The notes under the pieces are model-generated. The model was given only the letters and a program-made list of their open reading frames with translations. It ran no database searches and was not told the DNA's origin. From Roseiarcus sp963741845 (GTDB lineage: Bacteria > Pseudomonadota > Alphaproteobacteria > Rhizobiales > Beijerinckiaceae), in contig CAVUJV010000007.1 of the NCBI GenBank assembly GCA_963741845.1, forward strand, positions 29,292 to 93,291: a stretch of DNA of 64,000 nucleotides. Direction: 5' to 3'. The position numbers were made by a program, and so were the translations under genes. Below, one piece after another: positions 44,943-54,844 of this stretch. Every line of letters starts with the position of its first letter. Position 1 is the stretch's first letter.

Positions 44943-47345
44943 ATGGGCAAGGTACTGTCGGACCAGGAACTCACGCTGATCGACGCCTATTGGCGGGCCG
45001 CCAATTATCTCTCGGTCGGCCAGATCTACCTCTTCGACAATCCTCTCCTGAAGGTTCCGCTGGAAAAGGAGCACATCAAGCCCCGCCTCCTCGGCCACTG
45101 GGGCACGACGCCCGGCCTCAACTTCATCTATGCGCACCTCAATCGCCTCATCAAGGCGCGCGATCTCGACATGATCTACATCACCGGACCCGGCCATGGC
45201 GGGCCGGGACTGGTGGCCAACGCCTATCTCGAAGGCACGTACAGCGAGGTCTATCCCAACGTCTCGCAAGACGAGGCGGGACTGAAGAAGCTCTTCACCC
45301 AGTTCTCGTTTCCGGGCGGAATTCCGAGCCATGTCGCCCCGGAGACGCCAGGCTCCATCCATGAGGGCGGCGAGCTCGGCTATTCGATGTCGCACGCTCA
45401 TGGCGCCGTCTTCGACAATCCGGACCTCATCGCAGCCTGCGTGATCGGCGACGGCGAGGCGGAGACGGGACCGCTCGCGACGAGCTGGCACTCGAACAAG
45501 TTCATCGATCCCGAACAGGATGGCGCGGTTCTGCCGATCCTTCACCTCAACGGCTACAAGATCGCCAATCCGACAGTGCTTGCCCGCATCTCGCACGAGG
45601 AGCTCGATCATCTGATGCGCGGCTACGGATACGAGCCGCATTTCGTCGAGGGCGACGACCCGAAGGTCATGCACGAGCTGATGGCCGAGACGCTCGAGAA
45701 GGTGATCGGCGACATCCAGTCCATCCAGCACGAGGCGCGCAGCAAGGGATTCTCGAAGCGCCCGATCTGGCCGATGATCGTGATGCGCACGCCGAAGGGC
45801 TGGACCTGCCCGAAGGAGATCGACGGAAAACGGACCGAGGGCTACTGGCGCGCCCATCAGGTGCCGATGAGCGACATGGGGAAGCTCGAACACGTCCGCA
45901 TCCTCGAGAGCTGGATGAAGAGCTATCGCCCGGAGGAGCTGTTCGATTCCGGGGGGCGGCTCGCGCCGGAGCTTTCCGCGCTCCCGCCGAAGGGAACGCG
46001 GCGCATGAGCGCCAACCCGCATACGAACGGCGGGATGCTGTTGCACGATCTCAGGCTGCCGGACTTCCGCGACTATGAGGTCAAGACGCCGTCGCCAGGC
46101 GCGGCGACCGCCGAGGCGACGCGCGTCATGGGCCAGTTTCTGCGCGACGTGATGAAGCTCAATATGGACGCGCGCAACTTCCGTCTGTTCAGCCCGGACG
46201 AGAACAATTCCAACCGCTGGCAGGACGTGCTCGATGTGACGAACCGGGCCTGGGTCGCGGAGACCTTCGACTACGACGACCATCTCGCCCCGACAGGGCG
46301 CGTGATGGAGATGCTGTCGGAGCATCAGTGCCAGGGCTGGCTCGAAGGCTATCTGCTCACCGGCCGGCACGGCTTCTTCTCGTGCTACGAGGCCTTCATC
46401 CACATCATCAACTCCATGTTCAACCAGCACGCCAAATGGCTGAAGGTGTGCAACGACATCGAATGGCGGCGGCCGATCGCCTCGCTCAACTATCTGCTGT
46501 CAAGCCACGTCTGGCGGCAGGACCACAACGGCTTCTCGCATCAGGATCCCGAATTCATCGACCATGTCATCAACAAGAAGGCCGAGGTCGTGCGGGTCTA
46601 TCTGCCGCCGGACGCCAATTGCCTGCTCTCGGTCACCGATCATTGCCTGCGCAGCCGCAACTACGTGAACGTCATCGTCGCGGGCAAGCAGCCTTCCCCG
46701 CAATGGCTGACGATGGACGAGGCGATCAAGCATTGCACCGCCGGCGTCGGCATCTTCGAATGGGCGAGCAACGATCAGGGCGGCGAGCCGGACGTCGTGA
46801 TGGCGTGCTGCGGCGACGTGCCGACGCTGGAGACGCTCGCGGCCGTCAGCCTGATGCGGGAGCATTTTCCGCAGCTGAAGATGCGCGTGGTCAATGTCGT
46901 CGATCTCATGCGCCTTCAGCCGCCGAGCGAGCATCCGCATGGGATGCCGGATCGGGACTTCGACGCGCTGTTCACGACCGACAAGCCGATCATCTTCGCC
47001 TTCCACGGCTATCCGTGGCTGATCCACCGCCTGACCTACCGGCGGACCGGCCACGACAACATCCATGTGCGCGGGTACAAGGAGGAGGGGACGACCACCA
47101 CGCCTTTCGACATGTGCGTGAGGAACGATCTCGACCGCTTCCATCTCGTCAATGACGTGATCGACCGCGTGCCGGCGCTCGGCGAGCGGGCGGCCTACGC
47201 CAAGCAGGCGCTGCGCGACAGGCTCATCGATCACACGCAGTACATCGCCCGCTACGGCGACGACATGCCGGAGATCAAGAACTGGACCTGGGGCGGCAAG
47301 TCCGCGAAAGCCGGCGCGACGTCGACCGGCGGGGACAACGTGTGA
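44943..47345 (+). CDS. xfp: Xylulose-5-phosphate/fructose-6-phosphate phosphoketolase
   Basis: An 800-residue phosphoketolase that splits xylulose-5-P (or fructose-6-P) with phosphate to acetyl phosphate and glyceraldehyde-3-P (or erythrose-4-P). It has YIYLxDNPLL-like IYLFDNPLLK, the ITGPGHGGPGLVANAYLEG site, the TPP motif CVIGDGEAETGPLATSWHSNKFI, and the C-terminal FAFHGYPWLIHRLTYRRTGHDNIHVRGYKEEGTTTTPFDM. ATG at 44943 has GGAGGGAGAGC upstream. Together with tkt it links pentose phosphates to acetyl phosphate. The next gene follows closely and is not related. Confidence 0.96.
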   Translation: MGKVLSDQELTLIDAYWRAANYLSVGQIYLFDNPLLKVPLEKEHIKPRLLGHWGTTPGLNFIYAHLNRLIKARDLDMIYITGPGHGGPGLVANAYLEGTYSEVYPNVSQDEAGLKKLFTQFSFPGGIPSHVAPETPGSIHEGGELGYSMSHAHGAVFDNPDLIAACVIGDGEAETGPLATSWHSNKFIDPEQDGAVLPILHLNGYKIANPTVLARISHEELDHLMRGYGYEPHFVEGDDPKVMHELMAETLEKVIGDIQSIQHEARSKGFSKRPIWPMIVMRTPKGWTCPKEIDGKRTEGYWRAHQVPMSDMGKLEHVRILESWMKSYRPEELFDSGGRLAPELSALPPKGTRRMSANPHTNGGMLLHDLRLPDFRDYEVKTPSPGAATAEATRVMGQFLRDVMKLNMDARNFRLFSPDENNSNRWQDVLDVTNRAWVAETFDYDDHLAPTGRVMEMLSEHQCQGWLEGYLLTGRHGFFSCYEAFIHIINSMFNQHAKWLKVCNDIEWRRPIASLNYLLSSHVWRQDHNGFSHQDPEFIDHVINKKAEVVRVYLPPDANCLLSVTDHCLRSRNYVNVIVAGKQPSPQWLTMDEAIKHCTAGVGIFEWASNDQGGEPDVVMACCGDVPTLETLAAVSLMREHFPQLKMRVVNVVDLMRLQPPSEHPHGMPDRDFDALFTTDKPIIFAFHGYPWLIHRLTYRRTGHDNIHVRGYKEEGTTTTPFDMCVRNDLDRFHLVNDVIDRVPALGERAAYAKQALRDRLIDHTQYIARYGDDMPEIKNWTWGGKSAKAGATSTGGDNV

Positions 47346-47392
47346 GCGATTCGCCGGCGTCAGTTGGCGCTGTTGCAGTAGGGGATGGCTTG

Positions 47393-48366
47393 ATGGTCTC
47401 AGCCAATTCTATTCAATCAGGAATTCGACGAGGACGGCTACCTCGCCGGATATCCCGACGTCCGCGCCGCCGTCGAGGCGGGCAAATTCAAGTCCGGTCG
47501 CAAACATTACGAGATGTATGGCCGGATTGAAGGTCGGTCCCCCGTAGGGGCGGACACGCGCCATCGAAAGCTTCTTCGCGGCCTCGATCTGCGGAATATG
47601 ACCGGCATGGAGATCGGCGCACTCACGGCGCCAATCGTCCGCAAATCCGATGGCCCGGTGATCTACGTCGACCATGCCGACACGGATACGCTCAAAGAGC
47701 AAATACGCGGGCGCCGGCATCGACCTCGATCAGATCGTCCCCGTCGATGTCGTGTGGGGCGAGAAGACATTGCGCGACTGCGTTGGCGTTGACCAGAAGC
47801 TCGATTACGTCGTCAACGCCCACGTCATCGAGCACGTGCCCGATCTCGTCACGTGGCTCGCCGAGATTCACAGCGTTCTGAAGCCCGACGGCGTTCTCCG
47901 TATGGTCATACCGGATCGACGTTATACCTTCGATTACTTGCGTCGCGAATCATCGCTGGCCGATGTGCTTGACGCCTATATCCGTCGCGCCCGAGTTCCG
48001 CTGCCTCATGCGATACTTGATCATTTTATAAATCACTGCGAGGTCGACGCGGTGGCCGCTTGGGAAGGCACGCTCACCCCAGAAAAACTTCGCCCTACCC
48101 ACACGGCGCAATTCGCGCTCGAAGTGGCCGAGCGTTGCCTGCACACCGGCGAATACAAGGACACCCACTGTTGGGTTTTCACCCCGGATTCCTTTGTCCA
48201 GCTCTGCGCCAGGCTGGCGGAACTCGAACTCCTCCCCTTCGCCTGTGACGAACTCCATCCGACTGAGCCCTTCCAGATCGAATTCATCGTCTCGATGCGT
48301 CCTGCGCGCAGTCCAGCCGATTGCATTGCAAGTTGGCGTCACCAAAGTGCGCGACTATCTGCTTAA
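47393..48366 (+). CDS. SAM-dependent methyltransferase with N-terminal FDEDxYLAxYPDV unit (frameshifted)
   Basis: From about 47415 one frame reads LFNQEFDEDGYLAGYPDVRA, then KSGRKHYEMYGRIEGRSP, a short unit found in many glycan-related proteins, then RKLLRGLDLRNMTGMEIGAL, a SAM-binding loop. Near 47705 a base insertion moves to a frame with YVVNAHVIEHVPDLVTWLAEIH, VLRMVIPDRRYTFDYLRRE and ELLPFACDELHPTEPFQIEF. The N-terminal start is unclear: the frame of the repeat unit has a TGA a few codons earlier, so the ATG at 47393 would need another indel. Proteins of this type modify surface sugars or small molecules. It is unlinked to its neighbours. Confidence 0.7.
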
Positions 48367-48684
48367 ACCGCACTATCGATGTACAACTAAGGCTTCGCCT
48401 GCGTCATTTTGGCGCCATCGGCGGTCCGGTCCTAACGGAAGTTTAACCCTAACCACCCCTAATGGCGGAAGCGGCGGCCGATGCGGGCGCGGGACGCCGC
48501 CCGTCATATTTCGACGCCCATGGGGTCCATCGATTGCCGCGCGCCGTCCCGCGAACAGAGAGCCCTTGCGCGCAGCGCCGACGGGGCGGCCTTCCACGGC
48601 CCTGCGCGCGGCCGCGCGCCCGGTCCGCGCGGTGTTTGCGCCCGGCGCCTCGGCCCCTTTCGCAGCAGGCCCGAAAGAACCCGC
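48367..48684 (+). other. Spacer before rsmH; no mraZ
   Basis: No recognisable gene. An open frame from 48481 joins rsmH but looks like an Arg/Ala-rich upstream extension. The mraZ gene often found ahead of rsmH is not here. A promoter for the dcw cluster must lie in this stretch but is not evident. Confidence 0.5.
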
Positions 48685-49684
48685 ATGACGAACCGTCCCC
48701 GCCATGTTCCGGTGCTGCTTGCCGAAGTCCTCACGGCGCTTCGCCCGCGGGAAGGCGAAACCCATGTCGACGGGACCTTCGGCGCCGGAGGCTATACGCG
48801 CGCCATCCTCGCGAGCGGCGCGCGAGTCGTGGCGATCGATCGCGACCCCTCGGCGATACGGGCCGGCGGGGCGCTCGTCGCGGAGTTTCCCGGCCGGCTC
48901 ACGCTGGTCGAGGGTCGCTTCGGCGGGCTCGACGCGCTCGTCCAATCGCTCGGGATCGAAAACGTCGATGGCGTGGCGCTCGACATCGGCGTCTCCTCGA
49001 TGCAGTTCGACGAGGCGGAACGCGGCTTCTCGCTTCGTTTCGACGGGCCCGCTCGACATGCGGATGGGCGGCGAGGGCCTGAGCGCCGCCGATATCCTCC
49101 GCGAGGCGGATGAGGAGACCATCGCCGACATCCTTTTCCATTTCGGCGAAGAGCGCGCGGCGCGCCGCATCGCCCGCGCCATCGTCGCCGATCGCGAGAC
49201 GAAGCCCTACGAAACGACGCGCGAACTCGCCGAGATGATCGCCCGCGTCGCGCCCGCGCGGCCGGGCGAGCTGACCCATCCGGCGACGCGCGCCTTTCAG
49301 GCGCTGCGGATCGCGGTCAACGACGAGCTTGGCGAGCTTGCGCGCGCGCTGTTCGCGGCGGAGCGCATTCTCAAGCCGGGCGGCCGGCTTGCCGTCGTGA
49401 CCTTCCATTCGCTCGAGGACCGCATCGTCAAGCAGTTCCTGGCGAGCCGCTCCGGGCGAGGCCGGGCCGCCTCGCGGCTGCTGCCGGGCGAGCCCGCGCA
49501 GGCCCTGCCGACCTTCGAGGTCCCGCGCGGCCAGCCGGTCGAGCCGGGCGCGGCCGAAATGGCCGCCAATCCGCGCTCGCGATCGGCGAAGCTCCGTTTT
49601 GCCATTCGTACCGCGGCGCCGGCGCGGGGAGCCGACGAAGCCATTCTCGCCCTGACGCGCCTGCCGGCGCGCAGACGGAGGTAA
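48685..49684 (+). CDS. rsmH: 16S rRNA (cytosine-1402-N4) methyltransferase (one frameshift)
   Basis: The ATG at 48685 gives HVPVLLAEVLTALRPREGET, THVDGTFGAGGYTRAIL (SAM motif I), VVAIDRDPSAI, and VDGVALDIGVSSMQFDEAERGFS. At FDGP (about 49052) an extra base shifts the frame; the rest, LDMRMGGEGLSAADIL, DPRTRAFQALRIAVN-like HPATRAFQALRIAVN and RLAVVTFHSLEDRIVKQFL, is in the next one. GGGCCCGCTCGAC has one C too many relative to GGGCCGCTCGAC. Since rsmH is conserved and single-copy, a sequencing error is more likely than a real break. It heads the dcw cluster. Confidence 0.9.
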
Positions 49685-49690
49685 CACGAA

Positions 49691-50071
49691 ATGTGGCGTC
49701 TCATGCACGCGCTGGCCATCGCCGCGCTGATCGGATCGGCCGCCTATGTCTATGGCCTCAAATACCGGACGATCTACGCCTCCGAGCAGCTTGTGAAGAC
49801 GCGCCATCTCGTCGCGAAGGAGAAGGACGCGATCAATCTGCTCCGCGCCGAATATGCGCATCTCGCGCGCCCGGACAGGATTCAGACGCTGGCCAATTCG
49901 AAGCTCGGCCTGCAGGCTCTGACCTTGAGCCAGATCGCGAGGGCCGCGGATTTGCCCGAGGCGATGCCCAAGGTCAATTCGATCGGCCGCACTCTCGAAT
50001 CGCTCGGCCTTCTCAAGGATAGCGCGACGCCCTCCGAGGCGGTCGGCGGCGCGACGCCGGCGGTGAGGTGA
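49691..50071 (+). CDS. ftsL: Cell division protein FtsL
   Basis: A 126-residue bitopic protein: MWRLMHALAIAALIGSAAYVYGLKYRTIY forms the single N-terminal membrane helix, followed by a periplasmic helical zipper (LVKTRHLVAKEKDAINLLRAEYAHLARPDRIQTLANSKLGL). It forms the FtsQLB-type complex that activates septal synthesis by FtsW-FtsI. It lies between rsmH and ftsI, its conserved position, and its stop overlaps the ftsI start region. The alphaproteobacterial form is short and weakly conserved, so identification rests on position, size and topology. Confidence 0.85.
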   Translation: MWRLMHALAIAALIGSAAYVYGLKYRTIYASEQLVKTRHLVAKEKDAINLLRAEYAHLARPDRIQTLANSKLGLQALTLSQIARAADLPEAMPKVNSIGRTLESLGLLKDSATPSEAVGGATPAVR

Positions 50072-51963
50072 ACATGGCGGAGTCACGGAACGCGAACGCT
50101 GCGGGGCGAAAGCCCAGGCGCATGGACCCGGCAAGTCGTCTCGTGATCGCGCTCGTGCGGCGCTACGTTCCGCCGAATTTCGGCGTCGATCTGGAGCCGG
50201 TCGACCGCCGCGCCGCGGTGCGGGCGTTCTTCACGCCTGCGAGGCTGCGCGCGTCCCTGCGCGCCCTGCTCATGACCCGTCTCGACCGTTCGGGCGCGCG
50301 CGTGCGCATGATGTCGCTCGGCATGTTCGCGGCCTATGGAGTTCTGGTCGTCAAGCTGGTCGTGCTCGGCGCCTCCCATGATCCGCCAGCCACTTTGAAG
50401 GGCGCCGCGGATCAGGCGGTCTCGGGCGCGCGGCCCGACCTTCTCGACCGGAACGGCGAAGTGCTCGCGACCGACATCAAGACCATGTCGGTCTTCGCGG
50501 AGCCCAATCGCATCATCGACGTGGACGAGGCGGTCGAGCTTCTGACCGCGGTTCTGCCGGATCTCAACGCGAAGGAATTGCGCGAGCGGCTGAGCTCGAA
50601 AAAGGGCTTCGTCTGGGTCAAGCGCCAGGTCACGCCGAAAGAGCAGGCGGAGGTGTTTCATCTCGGCCTGCCGGGCGTGGGCTTCGTGCCCGAAAACAAG
50701 CGCGTCTATCCGAATGGCCCGATCGGCGCTCATGTCATTGGCTATGTCGACAAGGACAACATCGGCATCGCCGGCATGGAGAAATATCTCGACCAGCAGA
50801 GCCTGACCGATCCGCATGTGCCGGGCTTCGTCGTCGACCCGGAAAGCCTCAAGCCCGTGCGCCTGTCGCTCGACCTGAAAGTGACGCATGCGCTGCGCGA
50901 CGAACTCGTGAGCGGCATGGACCGCTGGAAGGCCAAGGCCGCGGCCGGCATGGTGATAGATGTGAACACGGGCGAGGTGGTCGCCCTCGAATCCCTGCCG
51001 GACTTCGACCCCAACGAGCCTCTGGAAGCGCACGATCCGACCCGGATCAACCGCATCAATGTCGGCGTCTATGAGATGGGATCGACCTTCAAGGCCCTCT
51101 CCATCGCGATGGCGCTCGAATCGGGAAAGGTCAATCTCGGCTCGCGTCTCGATGCGCGCGAGTCCCTGCGCTATGGCCGCTTCACGATCCATGATTTCCA
51201 CGCGACGCACCGCATCCTGACCGTGCCGGAAGTGTTCACCCATTCGTCCAATATCGGCACCGCGCGCATGGCGCTCATGGTCGGCGTCGAGGGCCACAAG
51301 GCGTTCCTGAAGAAGATGGGCCAGCTCGACCGGCTGCGCACGGAATTGCCGGAAAGCGCGGAGCCCCTCGTTCCGAAGCATTGGGGCGAGCTCAACACGA
51401 TGACCATCGCCTTCGGGCAGGGCCTCAATGTCGCGCCGATCCAGGCGGTCATGGCGGTCGCGGCGCTCGTGAACGGCGGGCATCTGATGAAGCCGACATT
51501 CCTGGTCCGCACCCAGGACGAGGCGGACAAGGCGAGTCACCGGGTCGTCAGCGAGCAGACGTCCGAATCGATGCGCTACCTGATGCGCTCGAACGCGACG
51601 CACGGTTCGGCTAGTTTCGCCAACATTCCGGGCTATTACGTCGGCGGAAAGACGGGCACGGCCGACAAGATCATCCACGGACGCTATTCGGATAACAGGG
51701 TTTTCACGACATTCATGGCGATCACGCCCGCCAACAAGCCGAAATATCTCTATCTCGCGATCTACGACGACCCCCAGGCCGCCCCCGGCGATTACGGCTA
51801 TCACACCGCCGCCTGGAACGCCGGCCGCACCACGGGCGCGCTGCTCCGGCGCATTCAGCCGCTCGAAGGCATCCCGCCGATGAAGGAGGCGCCCACACAA
51901 CCGTTCCCGATCATCGCCCGGCTGGGCTATGGAGCGGACGCCGACAAGATCGGCAAGGAGTGA
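50068..51963 (+). CDS. ftsI: Peptidoglycan D,D-transpeptidase FtsI (PBP3)
   Basis: A 631-residue class B penicillin-binding protein. A short cytoplasmic part and one membrane helix (residues about 80-105, MSLGMFAAYGVLVVKLVV) precede the dimerisation domain with RPDLLDRNGEVLATDI. The catalytic motifs are SxxK in EMGSTFKALSIA, SxN in THSSNIGTARM, and KTG in VGGKTGTADKI. It crosslinks septal peptidoglycan with FtsW. The start is GTG at 50068 (overlapping ftsL) or the ATG at 50074. Its stop overlaps the murE start (GTGA). Confidence 0.95.
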   Translation: MNMAESRNANAAGRKPRRMDPASRLVIALVRRYVPPNFGVDLEPVDRRAAVRAFFTPARLRASLRALLMTRLDRSGARVRMMSLGMFAAYGVLVVKLVVLGASHDPPATLKGAADQAVSGARPDLLDRNGEVLATDIKTMSVFAEPNRIIDVDEAVELLTAVLPDLNAKELRERLSSKKGFVWVKRQVTPKEQAEVFHLGLPGVGFVPENKRVYPNGPIGAHVIGYVDKDNIGIAGMEKYLDQQSLTDPHVPGFVVDPESLKPVRLSLDLKVTHALRDELVSGMDRWKAKAAAGMVIDVNTGEVVALESLPDFDPNEPLEAHDPTRINRINVGVYEMGSTFKALSIAMALESGKVNLGSRLDARESLRYGRFTIHDFHATHRILTVPEVFTHSSNIGTARMALMVGVEGHKAFLKKMGQLDRLRTELPESAEPLVPKHWGELNTMTIAFGQGLNVAPIQAVMAVAALVNGGHLMKPTFLVRTQDEADKASHRVVSEQTSESMRYLMRSNATHGSASFANIPGYYVGGKTGTADKIIHGRYSDNRVFTTFMAITPANKPKYLYLAIYDDPQAAPGDYGYHTAAWNAGRTTGALLRRIQPLEGIPPMKEAPTQPFPIIARLGYGADADKIGKE

Positions 51964-53423
51964 ATCACAGGCGGATGATGCGTCTTGGCGAAATTCTCGA
52001 CCTCAACGACGGCGACCGCGCTCTGGCCGAGCGCGAGATCGCCGGCGTCGCATTCGATAGCCGCAAGGTGCGGCCGGGCGACGTGTTCTTCGCGCTCGCG
52101 GGCGCGAAGGACGACGGACTGAAACACGCCGCGGAAGCCCTGTCGCGCGGCGCCGTCGCCGTCGTCTGCGAGCGGGACGCGCAGTCGGGCGTCGATACGG
52201 CGCCGTTCGTACGGGTGGCGGATGCGCGCGCGGCGCTCGCCCGCGCGGCCCGGCGGATGTTTCCAGGGCAGCCCGAGACCATCGTCGCGGTGACGGGCAC
52301 GAGCGGCAAGACCTCGGTCGCGGCCTTCGCGCGCCAGATCTGGGCCGCGCTCGGGCGTGAGGCGGCCTCGCTCGGCACGACGGGCGTCGTCTCCCGGCCG
52401 CTCACCGTCTATGGATCGCTCACGACTCCCGATCCGCTTGCGCTGCACGAGACTCTGGACCGGCTCGCGCGCGCCGGCGTGACGCATCTTGCGCTCGAAG
52501 CCTCTTCGCATGGCCTCGATCAGCGGCGCCTCGACGGCGTCCGGCTCGCCGCCGGGGCCTTCACCAATCTCACGCGCGATCACATGGACTATCACGCAAC
52601 GGCGGAGGACTATCTGGCGGCGAAGCTGCGCCTCTTCCGCGAACTCCTCCCGAGCGGCGCGCCGGCTGTCATCGACGCGGACAGCGCGGTCGCCCCGAAA
52701 GCGATCGCCGCCGCCGAGGCGGCGGGCCTGTTCGTCATGACGGTCGGCGCGAAAGGCGAAACGATCCGCCTCGTCTCAGTGACGCGGGACGGTCTCGGCT
52801 CGTCGCTCGAAATCGCGTTCGGCGGTCGCCGCCGCCGCGTGCGGCTGCCCCTGCCGGGCGATTTCCAGGTCTCCAATGCGCTCGTCGCCTCGGCCTTGTG
52901 CATCGGAACGGGCAGCGAAGCCGACGCCGTTTTCAAGGCGCTCCAGTCGCTCGAGGGCGCGCCGGGCCGGCTCGAGCGGGTGGGGGAGATACGCGGCGCC
53001 TCGGTCTTCGTCGACTACGCGCACAAGCCCGACGCGCTCGAAAAGGCGCTCGCGGCCCTCAGGCCCTATGTGAGCGGCCGGCTCGTCGTCGCCTTCGGCT
53101 GCGGCGGGGACCGCGACGCGGGCAAGCGGCCGATCATGGGCGAGATCGCGACGCGCCTCGCGGACGTCGTGATCGTCACCGACGACAATCCGCGCTCCGA
53201 AGATCCCGCCTCGATCCGCGCGCAGATTCTCGCGGCTGCGCCCGGCGCGATCGAGATCGGCGATCGCGCGGCGGCGATCCGCGCCGGCGTCGACATGCTG
53301 CGTCCGGGCGACGCGCTGATGATCGCCGGCAAGGGACACGAGATCGGCCAGATCATCGGCAGTCGGACCTTGCCCTTCAGCGATGCGGACGAAGCCCGCG
53401 CAGCCCTGCGGGAGGCTGCATGA
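51960..53423 (+). CDS. murE: UDP-MurNAc-L-Ala-D-Glu:meso-diaminopimelate ligase
   Basis: A 487-residue Mur ligase: GVAFDSRKVRPGDVFFAL at the N-terminus, the ATP-binding VAVTGTSGKTSVAAF near residue 105, ALEASSHGLDQRRLDGV, and FTNLTRDHMDYH in the middle domain. The DNPRSEDP motif near residue 410 indicates meso-diaminopimelate rather than lysine specificity. GTG at 51960 overlaps ftsI; the ATG at 51975 (MMRLGEIL) is also possible. Its stop overlaps the murF start. It adds the third residue of the stem peptide. Confidence 0.95.
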   Translation: MNHRRMMRLGEILDLNDGDRALAEREIAGVAFDSRKVRPGDVFFALAGAKDDGLKHAAEALSRGAVAVVCERDAQSGVDTAPFVRVADARAALARAARRMFPGQPETIVAVTGTSGKTSVAAFARQIWAALGREAASLGTTGVVSRPLTVYGSLTTPDPLALHETLDRLARAGVTHLALEASSHGLDQRRLDGVRLAAGAFTNLTRDHMDYHATAEDYLAAKLRLFRELLPSGAPAVIDADSAVAPKAIAAAEAAGLFVMTVGAKGETIRLVSVTRDGLGSSLEIAFGGRRRRVRLPLPGDFQVSNALVASALCIGTGSEADAVFKALQSLEGAPGRLERVGEIRGASVFVDYAHKPDALEKALAALRPYVSGRLVVAFGCGGDRDAGKRPIMGEIATRLADVVIVTDDNPRSEDPASIRAQILAAAPGAIEIGDRAAAIRAGVDMLRPGDALMIAGKGHEIGQIIGSRTLPFSDADEARAALREAA

Positions 53424-54838
53424 GCCCGCTCTGGACCGAAGCCGAACTGGAAGATGCGCTGGGCGTCGCTCCTGGCGCGCCCGTGGCCGGACGGGTCTGC
53501 GGCGTGTCGATCGACACGCGCACCCTCGCGGCGGGCGATCTCTTCATCGCCATCAGGGGCGAGACGCATGACGGGCACGATTATGTCGCGCGCGCCCTTG
53601 AAGCCGGCGCGTCGGCGGCCGTCGTCAGCCGGGAGCGCGCCCGCTCCCTGACGCCGCTCGGCCCTGTTTTCGCGGTCGACGATCCGCTGAAAGCCATGGA
53701 GCGGCTCGGCGTCGCCGCTCGGCGGCGTTCGCAGGCGAAGATCGTCGCGGTGACGGGATCGGTCGGCAAGACGAGCGTCAAGGAGATGCTGCGCGTCATG
53801 CTTTCATCCTGCGGCGAAACGCATGCCTCCGCCGCTTCGTACAACAATCACTGGGGCGTTCCGCTGACGCTGGCTCGCCTGCCCGCGACGGCTGCTTTCG
53901 CGGTGATCGAGATCGGCATGAACCATCCGGGCGAAATCACGCCGCTCGTCCGGATGGCGCGCCCGCATGCGGCGCTCGTCACGACGATCGCCCCGGTCCA
54001 TATCGAATATCTCGGCTCGCTGGAGGCGATCGCCGACGCCAAGGCCGAGATCTTCGCCGGGCTTGAGCCGGGCGGAACGGCGGTGATCAATCGCGACGCG
54101 CCCCAGGCCGAGCGGCTCGCTGCCGCTGCCCATGCGCAGGGCGCCCGCGTGCTGACCTTCGGCGCGAGCGAAGGATCGGACGCGCGGCTTCTGGAGACGA
54201 TCGAAAAGGGAGAGGCTTCGGAGGTTCGCGCGCGCGTGTTCGATCGCGAAATGCGCTTCGATCTCGGCGCGCCGGGCGTCCACATGGCTCAGAACGCGGT
54301 CGGCGCGCTGCTCGCCGCATCCGTGCTCGGCGCGGATGTTTCGGCCTGCGCTGCGGCGCTTGCGCGCTATACGCCGCAGAAGGGCAGGGGCGCTCGTTTT
54401 GCGGTCAGAACGCCCGGCGGGTCCGCCACGATCATCGACGAGAGCTACAACGCCAATCCGGCTTCGATGCGCGCCGCGCTCGCCTTGCTCGGGGCCGCAA
54501 AGCCCGGGCCGGACGGCAGGCGGATCGCCGTCATCGGCGACATGCTCGAGCTCGGTCCGGAAGGCGCGGCGATGCACGCGGCGCTCGCCGCCGATCTCGC
54601 CGCCAACAGGATCGACCTTCTGTACGGCGCGGGCCCGTTGACCCGCGCGCTCTATGACGCGGCGCCCGCGCGGATGCGCGGCGCCTGGGCCGAGCGGTCG
54701 AGCGAGCTGACGCCCGAAGTGGTCGGCGCGCTGAGGGCTGGCGACATCGTGATGGTGAAGGGGTCGAACGGCAGCCGGATGGCGCCGCTCGTGGCGGCTT
54801 TGCGCGACCATTTCGGGGTCGCGGGCGGGGAAGGCTAG
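53420..54838 (+). CDS. murF: UDP-MurNAc-tripeptide:D-Ala-D-Ala ligase
   Basis: A 472-residue Mur ligase: VCGVSIDTRTLAAGDLFIAI, the ATP-site VAVTGSVGKTSVKEML near residue 112, YNNHWGVPLTLAR, VIEIGMNHPGEI, and the C-terminal IIDESYNANPASMRAAL. It completes the UDP-MurNAc-pentapeptide. The ATG at 53420 overlaps the murE TGA (ATGA) and the gene is followed after six bases by mraY, so the set is translationally coupled. Confidence 0.95.
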   Translation: MSPLWTEAELEDALGVAPGAPVAGRVCGVSIDTRTLAAGDLFIAIRGETHDGHDYVARALEAGASAAVVSRERARSLTPLGPVFAVDDPLKAMERLGVAARRRSQAKIVAVTGSVGKTSVKEMLRVMLSSCGETHASAASYNNHWGVPLTLARLPATAAFAVIEIGMNHPGEITPLVRMARPHAALVTTIAPVHIEYLGSLEAIADAKAEIFAGLEPGGTAVINRDAPQAERLAAAAHAQGARVLTFGASEGSDARLLETIEKGEASEVRARVFDREMRFDLGAPGVHMAQNAVGALLAASVLGADVSACAAALARYTPQKGRGARFAVRTPGGSATIIDESYNANPASMRAALALLGAAKPGPDGRRIAVIGDMLELGPEGAAMHAALAADLAANRIDLLYGAGPLTRALYDAAPARMRGAWAERSSELTPEVVGALRAGDIVMVKGSNGSRMAPLVAALRDHFGVAGGEG

Positions 54839-54844
54839 GCGTCC

